Positions 57,240 to 64,000 of a DNA stretch of 64,000 nt are shown in pieces. Below the pieces are notes generated by a model. It ran no database searches, was not told where the DNA came from, and saw only the letters and a list, made by a program, of their open reading frames with translations. The stretch is from positions 113,257,466-113,321,465 of the forward strand of contig NC_081185.1 in the NCBI RefSeq assembly GCF_029867415.1, given 5' to 3'. Numbering within the stretch: position 1 is the stretch's first letter; every line of letters starts with the position of its first letter. The position numbers were made by a program, and so were the translations under genes. This stretch comes from Vicia villosa. Lineage: Eukaryota > Streptophyta > Magnoliopsida > Fabales > Fabaceae.

Positions 57240-59370
57240 GCATAAGGCATTTGGCCTGCATTTGTCTTGAGTTTGGCCTGACTTGGCCTGCAATTGGTTT
57301 GACTTTGGTCGGACTTGGCCTGAGTTTGGCATGACTTAACCTGCAATGGTAAAACTAAAGACTTGGCTTGAGTTTGGCATGACTTGGCCTACAAAAAAAA
57401 TGTTCATTACCAAAACAGGATACCGTAACAACTTATTTGACACCAACAAAATAACATATAACTTTAATAACATACTGAAATAGACTTTATATAAATCATA
57501 AGATGTTCATTACAACATACCAAAATATGTTCATTACAGCATGAAATGTGTTCATTACACCATTGCTCCAAAATGTTCATGACTTACCTGTAGGTCACAC
57601 TTTGTATAGGTCTTGAAGTGTGATATGGTCCAAAATGTTGCAGGGATCTTTAGTATATTCTTCTATGCAATTTCATTTAATGCCTTCATTCTTTGTATTA
57701 CTTTGTCTCATGTTGGTAGTGTTGTTGTCCTTGCAGCTGCCCACCTGACCTCTTTTAACTCTAGCAAGATGCTTCTTCTTTTAATTTCCATATAAAAGCT
57801 TTACACACAATCTCTTGTCCACATGGGCACTAAGACCTTGAACTGCAGGTACCAGTCCCTATCAAAATAAATGATAGTCAAGATATAATTTGATGTAATC
57901 AAAATAAATGGCAGACATAGATAGATACAGGGCTGTCTTTAAAGGCGTGCAAGGCAGACTACCACACAGGGCCTTAAATTTTTCAGAATTAAACTATAGG
58001 TAAATAGGGCCTCATAAATTATTTGTTAGTTTAAATCGTGATTAAATAGGACCCTCATTTGTGTTTCCATAGGTAAACTATAGCTAACCTACACAGGGCC
58101 TCCAAAAACTTGAGACGACTTTGGATAGATGTAATCAAGAAAATACCTTATGTTGGTAAAAAATAAAAGCACATGATCTATGATTGAATCCTTCTAGATC
58201 TTGCAGAAGAAGATCTAAAAACAACCACCATAGTCCTCTTTCAAAAAAAAAAAACAAACATCCAAATCAATCAACGACTTACATGTCTTTGCAAACCATG
58301 TCTTGCAAGTCTCTAAACAAACATAGATTCTTTCAAACACATGGTTACCGTTGGTATCAGATAACGGTATAACAACATTACTATTAAGGTTTGATTTCAA
58401 CAACTCTTGTGCATAACTTCCCAAATGGGTGAACTGATCAATCTCATCTCCTTGAACCAATTATATTGCCTTCCTTTTCTATGCATGATCATGTTATAAT
58501 TTCATTCCCCATCTCTGAATGGATCCAACTATGAGACCAGATGATTTAATGTAAGGATATTTGCAAACCTTTTGCAAGCCACTAAGTCTTTGCATTCCTG
58601 TTGTATGTAGTCCTGTGGCATGTATGCTCATCAATAAAACTCACTATTTTCCAATACAGATTCTGAATCCTTTTGTTAAATCTTATATAGAACTTACAAC
58701 CTACCAAACATTGAATCACCATATTTTTTAACCATTCTTCTTAAAGAACACTTTTTTATATATTTTCCATGTCATAATCCTTGAAAGCATCCCTTATCAA
58801 CTCCTTGTTGGTAAACATCATCCCTAAATGAAACCTAACACCCTCACTACTCTTATAAGTATCAAACCTCACTCCTTCTTCATCATCATCATCACTCCCA
58901 CAAGAGGCATACAAATTGTCAAAATCTTCACATTCTTCTTGATCAATATTAATTGTTTCTTTCTCTTTGTTGCCACTGCAAACCTCAGCTAGGGTCTCAG
59001 GGGGTGGTACCTTAGTCCAGTCCATCACTTCAGATTCTTCAGTACATTGAAATTCATTATCATCATAACTATCATCACTTGTAACATATTCATCATCAAT
59101 TCCTTCTTCAACATGAATTAGTTTACCACCAATGTTAGGACTTACATGTTCTTCAACAAGCTCAGTATTGACGCCAACAGTGGGACTTTCATGTTCTTCA
59201 ACAGGATCACTACTGCCACTAACATTAGGACTAACATGTTCTTCAACAGACTTATTATGAATATTCACTTCTTCATCAACAACAAAATTTTCATTTCTAA
59301 CACCAATGCATTGTACTTCATCATCATCATCATCATCAAAGTTGGTACCTATCTCACTTGGATCCATCAT
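57240..59370 (-). pseudogene. Mutator-like (MULE) transposase, degenerate
   Basis: Minus-strand blocks match MuDR-type transposases. The N-terminal acidic region with repeats of VEEHVSPN and the start of the DNA-binding domain (FHLGMMFTNKELIRDAFKDY) are open from 59370 to 58756. Stops follow, then CKFYIRFNKRI and SFIDEHTCHRTTYNRNAKT (58700-58590), then the transposase core GSYAQELLKSN and ERIYVCLETCKTWFAKTC (58460-58215), and LVPAVQGLSAHVDKRLCVK-like and WAAARTTTLPT fragments (57860-57700). A repetitive Gln/Lys-rich tail follows at 57400-57250. Part of the core is lost at 57870-58190. Terminal inverted repeats were not found. The element cannot be active. Confidence 0.8.
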
Positions 59371-60180
59371 TTCAAGATTGTCTATAGTGTGCTCAACTTA
59401 TACATCTATTACCTCAAACCCTATCACATCTTTTCCAAATTTCAGAACATCTTTATCATTATTCAAGTGTCTAAGACCACGAGAAAAACTATACTTAGGG
59501 TTCCAATACCACATACACCTTATATCCTTATAAACCTCATATTTAATTAAACTCTTCAAATTCATGTATGAGATTTAATTCACATCCCAGCTCCAATTCA
59601 TCTTAGATACTTCCTCTTCAACATACCATTATACATGTTCCTCGACTAATATCCCCCTATGGTGTTGTTTACTGGTATTTTTAGTAAATCAAATCACAAG
59701 TTTTAGTTCACTTAATGGATTAAACTCAAAAAAAAAATCCTAAGGACAATTTGTGTAGAAAAGTACAACGAAAAGTGTTTGTGATTGGAACTTAGATGTT
59801 TGAATATTGACAAACTGGACGTAAAATCTGATTGAAACAATCTAGAATTGCTTTAAAAGAAGAAAATTGACAAAAAGTATAATAAATGTCATTAATTATA
59901 AATACTTCAATTAAAAGACTTAAGAAATTTAAAGAAAGGACGCAGACTCATACATTTTCTCACAAATTGTTTCTCTCTATTATTTGGATACTTTAGTTGT
60001 ATAGAGAATACTTGATGAATTTTGCGATCTCTGATCATAACAATGAGATCAACTTATATACTAATGCAATGTTAACCGCAGACAACGGTCATCTCCACAT
60101 AACCGTCGACAACGGTTATCTACATAATTTGACAACGATTATCTCCGGAGAAGTTGGAAGAATCTCTGGTTAAAAACATA
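59371..60180. other. Region without a gene; possible old LTR on the minus strand
   Basis: No gene is seen. A repeated CAACGGT(T/C)ATCTCC motif occurs at 60083-60140. GTATATAAGTTG near 60052 on the minus strand is TATA-like, so part may be an old LTR. Plus-strand frames at 59146-59550 are antisense to the transposase. Confidence 0.35.
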
Positions 60181-60211
60181 CTAGTCAGAGACCCGTGCTT
60201 CCGCACGGGTA
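60181..60211 (-). mobile_element. Helitron-like 3' end
   Basis: On the minus strand a perfect hairpin ACCCGTGC-GGAA-GCACGGGT (60191-60210) is followed seven bases later by CTAG and then T. This is the known layout of a Helitron 3' end (hairpin, then CTRR, inserted before T). Helitrons have no target duplication, and the matching 5' TC end was not located, so element length is unknown; it would extend to higher coordinates. Confidence 0.55.
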
Positions 60212-61829
60212 TTTTTTTTCTGGTGTAGTATTTTTGTAATGATATGAATAATATAATGTTAGCTGAAGATTTCGTTTAGGAAGAAATGTCCTTCGAAGGT
60301 CTGAAATTTGAAGGAGGTGGTTATTGATGACCATCTTTTGAAGATAAAATGGCTCCTGATGGCCATGTTTCGAGAATGAAGAATTTTTAGTCATAACGAA
60401 GATAGTGAATGCTGAAACTAGTAGGAGTGTATATCTTCGAGACTTAGACAAATTTTACGAAATATGTTAAGTACTGATGCTTAGTATATTTCCGTGGTAT
60501 TTTAAATGTTAAGTTATATTGCCACGCGTCGAAGGAGGATTCAGGCGGGAGGATTTGAAATTCGAAGAAGTTTTTATAACTGTCCAGAGACAGATGGCTT
60601 TCCGAGGATTCTCATGAGAAACGTGGCATTAGATTAGCGTAGGACCGTTAAGGTCGAAACTAGTATAAATAAGGGTTCTAATGTTAGGATTCAGTGTGTT
60701 CATTTTGTACAAATCACTCACATATTACTCAAGTATCAAGTGTTAAGAGAAAGAGTTCGCTGAGAAATGTACGTATGACACCACCACCATTTTAATACAT
60801 GTGTATTTTCCTTTATTTTCAAGTATCTTTCGATATTATTGCATTTCGTTTACTTCTTGCCATTTACATTCCTGCACTCTTTATTTTCATGTTATTTATC
60901 TTTGAAGTATTTAACATTTCTGCACTTTAAGATTCTTGCACTTTTACAGTTTTTGTCCTATGTTTTATCTTGACTTACCTTTCGCTGGAGTTATATTTAC
61001 GTGTATAACTAAGTGATTGCTAACCTTTATTATTTCGATTGAGTAATTCTTATTTTCAAGACAAATCATAAACATGGTTCGAATAACAATCTTTTTGACT
61101 ATGTCCTAGGATCAATCTAGTCGATCCTGCGAGTAACCAAATCATATTTATTATAGTTTGGAAGACTAGCGGTTGTTTACCGGAAATCAACGTAAACATA
61201 TAAATAAAAGGAATTATGAGCAATATGCATAATTAAAAGGAATTGTTTTACTTGAATAGAGTTAGAGTTTTATTGATTGCTCTGTTATACTCCCAATTCT
61301 TTGAAAATCGAATATCCATAAGAATCGTTTTGAAAATTGAAAATAAATACTTTAGTTTTCAAATAAAACTTATTGTTGTTTAAAATAAAATAGGCATTGT
61401 ATTGAAAGTGACCCGTAAGATTAAACATTTTATTATCGTATTCATGTGCTAATTTTGTGTGTAATAAAGAACCATATAAAAAAGGACATGTGAGTGGGAG
61501 AAAAAAATAAAATTTTAAAATTGAGAATTTTTTTTAAAGGTATAGTCACATGCGAACATTCCAGACTGACATGAGATGAAAAATTTAAGTTCAATACACC
61601 TACAATTAAACAATAATCATTTGATAAGACTTGATTATTGCTGATATATAATTATTATAAAATCACTAATAACTAAAAACATTTAAAATAAATATGTAGC
61701 AAATCACCGACATGATAAATCCAATACGTCTAATAGTTATAAATATTTATAAAATTATTAATAGCTATAAATATTTAAAATATTTTATTAACTAAAATAA
61801 AAATGAATTATGGTGATAATGACCCGTGA
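60212..61829. other. Region without a gene; promoter-like LTR piece at 60480-60800
   Basis: No gene is seen. TATAAATAAGGG at 60662-60673 is followed by a transcribed-leader-like stretch with CATTTTGTACAAATCACTCAC, resembling the R region of an LTR on the plus strand. Borders were not found. From 61200 on it is AT-rich and unrecognised. Confidence 0.4.
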
Positions 61830-63227
61830 AAATGAAGATTATTGTATTTGAATTTAGTTGAATCTCATAACACTTCATGATATTGTTAAATTGAATAAAA
61901 AAATTCTTATTTTCTACAAATTTTAAAAAATTGATAATTTGATACTTTTAGTAATAATAAATTAATAATAAGAATCATTTGATATATGATAAAAACAATA
62001 AATTAAAAATTAATATAATAAAATTGCATACATGCAAAATTAAACACGATATTTATATTATGATTTTAGCAAAATATTAATAAGTTAAATAAGCATAATT
62101 TTTTATCTCTATTTTTTATTTTATTTTAATTATAAATTTTCTCTTCTTGTCTATTTGCAAATATTTATATTAAAATGAGTTTGTAGTGAGACAATGAGTT
62201 CAAACTATATGCCTTGTATCTCTCCATACTCATTTTACACATTTTTATGCCATAATTAAATATGACTTCCATCATCCATGGCTTACATGTGATGTCATCA
62301 TTCATGCAATAAAGTTGTAGGGAAAATGTTATTTAAGTCGGACCAATGAAAAGCTAACATTTGGGGCATCCATTCAATAAAGTTGAAAAAGTGAATACTT
62401 AATTTGTTAGTTACAAAAATGCCCTTTTATTAGTGCAAATAAATGTTTGTGAAAGGATAATTTAGTCAATTTGGTCAATCTATTATAATGAATAGATTGG
62501 TGAAAGGATAATTTAGGCAATTTGGTCAATCTATTATTAATGAATAGATAGTAGAAATGAAGATTATTGTATTTGAATTTAGTTGAATCTCGTAACACTT
62601 CATGATATTGTTAAATTGAATAAAAAAATTCTTATTTTCTACAAATTTTAAAAAATTGATAATTTGATACTTTTAGTAATAATAAATTAATAATAAGAAT
62701 CATTTGATATATGATAAAAACAATAAATTAAAAATTAATATAATAAAATTGCAGACATGCAAAATTAAACACGATATTTATATTATGATTTTAGCAAAAT
62801 ATTAATAAGTTAAATAAGCACAATTTTTTATCTCTATTTTTTATTTTATTTTAATTATAAATTTTCTCTTCTTGTCTAATTGCAAATATTTTTATTAAAA
62901 TGAGTTTGTAGTGAGACAATGAGTTCAAACTATATGCCTTGTATCTCTCCATACTCATTTTACACATTTTTATGCCATAATTAAATATGACTTCCATCAT
63001 CCATGGCTTACATGTGATGTCATCATTCATGCAATAAAGTTGTAGGGAAAATGTTATTTAAGTCGGACCAATGAAAAGCTAACATTTGGGGCATCCATTC
63101 AATAAAGTTGAAAAAGTGAATACTTAATTTGTTAGTTACAAAAATGCCCTTTTATTAGTGCAAATAAATTTTGGTGAAAGGATAATTTAGGCAATTTGAT
63201 CAATTATTAATGAATAGATAGTAGAGT
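61830..63227. repeat. Tandem duplication of a 725-bp AT-rich block
   Basis: The block 61830-62554 is repeated directly from 62555 to about 63227; AAATGAAGATTATTG starts both. Copies differ at few bases over most of the length. Copy one has an extra internal duplication of about 52 bp (GTGAAAGGATAATTTAG... at 62451 and 62501). No coding sense is seen. Confidence 0.9.
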
Positions 63228-63243
63228 AGAAGATTCAAAATTA

Positions 63244-63560
63244 GTGAAAATAGTTTTTTCTTCAAAGACTTCAATTCCTTGGCAGGTGAAGAATATGTGG
63301 AAAAATTGTATTATTAGAATTATAGGCATGAACTTTATGGTTTCTCATATCCTCATGCAAGGCAATTCTTATGTAGATACTCTTGCCAACATTGATCTAA
63401 CACTCTCATCTTTCATTTGGTGGAATGACACTCCATCTTAGCTTTGGGCAGATCTTTACTGTAAGAAGCTTGGTTTCTATCTTAGTTTCCTGAGGGTTTT
63501 GGCTACATGTCCCCCACTTTTTAGTGTTTTTAATGCATTAGGGTGTTAAATATTCTATTC
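63244..63560 (+). pseudogene. LINE (L1-type) RNase H domain remnant
   Basis: The plus-strand frame with FMVSHILMQGNSYVDTLAN followed by IDLTLSSFIWWNDTPS fits the C-terminal RNase H-like domain of plant LINE polyproteins (pattern HI.REGN..AD.LAN). A stop at 63439-63441 breaks it. Matching C-terminal sense (LWADLYCKKLGFYLSFLRV) continues after the stop in the same frame. The rest of the LINE is missing on the left. Confidence 0.65.
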
Positions 63561-63599
63561 ACTCCAATTTACGAAAAAAAATCGAATTCCTATTGCTGA

Positions 63600-63628
63600 A
63601 TTTTAAATTTTAAATTTTAAATTTTAAA
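63600..63628. repeat. Short (TTTTAAA)n repeat
   Basis: About four units of ATTTTAA in a row, a simple repeat. It may be the AT-rich tail region of the LINE remnant. Confidence 0.8.
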
Positions 63629-64000
63629 ACTATAATTAATTAATTCCATTAAAAGTTAATAAATAAATTAAAAAATTATTCTTTAAAAAAAATTAATGCT
63701 AATTTAATTTTAACTATTACAATTCTTTTACTGTGAATATATAATTTGTATTATTATTAAAATAAAAAATAATTAAAAATAATATATAATTTAAATTATG
63801 TCACTAAAGTCATGATAGATCATTACTTTAGTTCAAATATTATAAACAATGACCTCAAAATAAGATAGGAGATTAAAATCCTAAAAAAATTAAAATGAAT
63901 GGATTAAACTAGATCATTTAAGCCTTGTATATTTTAATACAATATATTTCCTTAAAACATTTTTTAAAAAACTGTTTTTAAATTATGATATCATCTCCCA
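63629..64000. other. AT-rich sequence without recognised features
   Basis: I see no gene, RNA or named repeat here. Confidence 0.6.

Noticed and set aside
57905..58130. Possible hAT-type miniature element (CAGGGC-containing ends, GATAGAT flanks)
   Set aside because: The ends do not form a convincing inverted repeat and the flanks are not an exact 8-bp duplication.
59146..59550. Plus-strand 134-codon frame
   Set aside because: It is antisense to the Mutator-like N-terminal region and has low-complexity makeup.

Overview
This window is nuclear DNA from a legume, most likely tribe Fabeae (pea, vetch, lentil; pea is my best guess). Three things point there. Very large Ogre-type Ty3/gypsy retrotransposons fill the left 46 kb. 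Their primer sites match the 3' end of tRNA-Arg. A spliced MAP kinase gene resembles the alfalfa MMK2 / Arabidopsis MPK4 group. Species is inference; no marker in the window fixes it.

Left part (1-45.9 kb): a nested stack of Ogre elements, all read from the minus strand. The youngest, element A (6112-27496, 21,385 bp), has two 4,617-bp LTRs with one mismatch seen by eye, a 5-bp target duplication (GCTGT), a primer site, a polypurine tract, and open ORF1, gag-protease and pol frames. A sits in the 5' leader of element B. B's broken gag-protease (1-2750) and ORF1 (3009-5564) lie left of A; its primer site and 5' LTR (27677-31470) lie right of A. ORF1 of B is also split by a 1,213-bp solo LTR with its own target duplication (TCATG). 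B in turn appears to be inserted in the 3' untranslated region of element C (31471-45849), whose gag-protease and pol carry stops and a frameshift but whose ORF1 is open. The LTR of C touches a primer site on its left and a polypurine-like tract on its right, so a remnant of a fourth element (D) seems fused there.

Right part (45.9-64 kb): old, mixed transposon debris around two real host genes. A GH28 polygalacturonase-like gene (51423-53655, plus, six exons, 482 codons) and an MPK4/MMK2-type MAP kinase (53853-55645, minus, six exons, 372 codons) converge with about 200 bp between their stops. Around them are a plant-mobile-domain pseudogene, a degenerate Mutator-like transposase, a GRF zinc-finger remnant, a Helitron-like end, a 725-bp tandem duplication and a LINE RNase H remnant.

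How the parts work together: in element A the unspliced RNA would encode gag-protease, and removal of a 258-bp intron (16258-16515) joins it in frame to RT-RNase H-integrase. Element C has a matching 259-bp intron with the same donor and phase. The least explained signals are in the retroelement RNA: a second tRNA-Arg-like primer motif inside U5 of all three elements, hairpins with GAAA loops just after the pol stop in A and C, hairpin arrays in the LTRs, and a sharp similarity breakpoint between B and C just upstream of gag.
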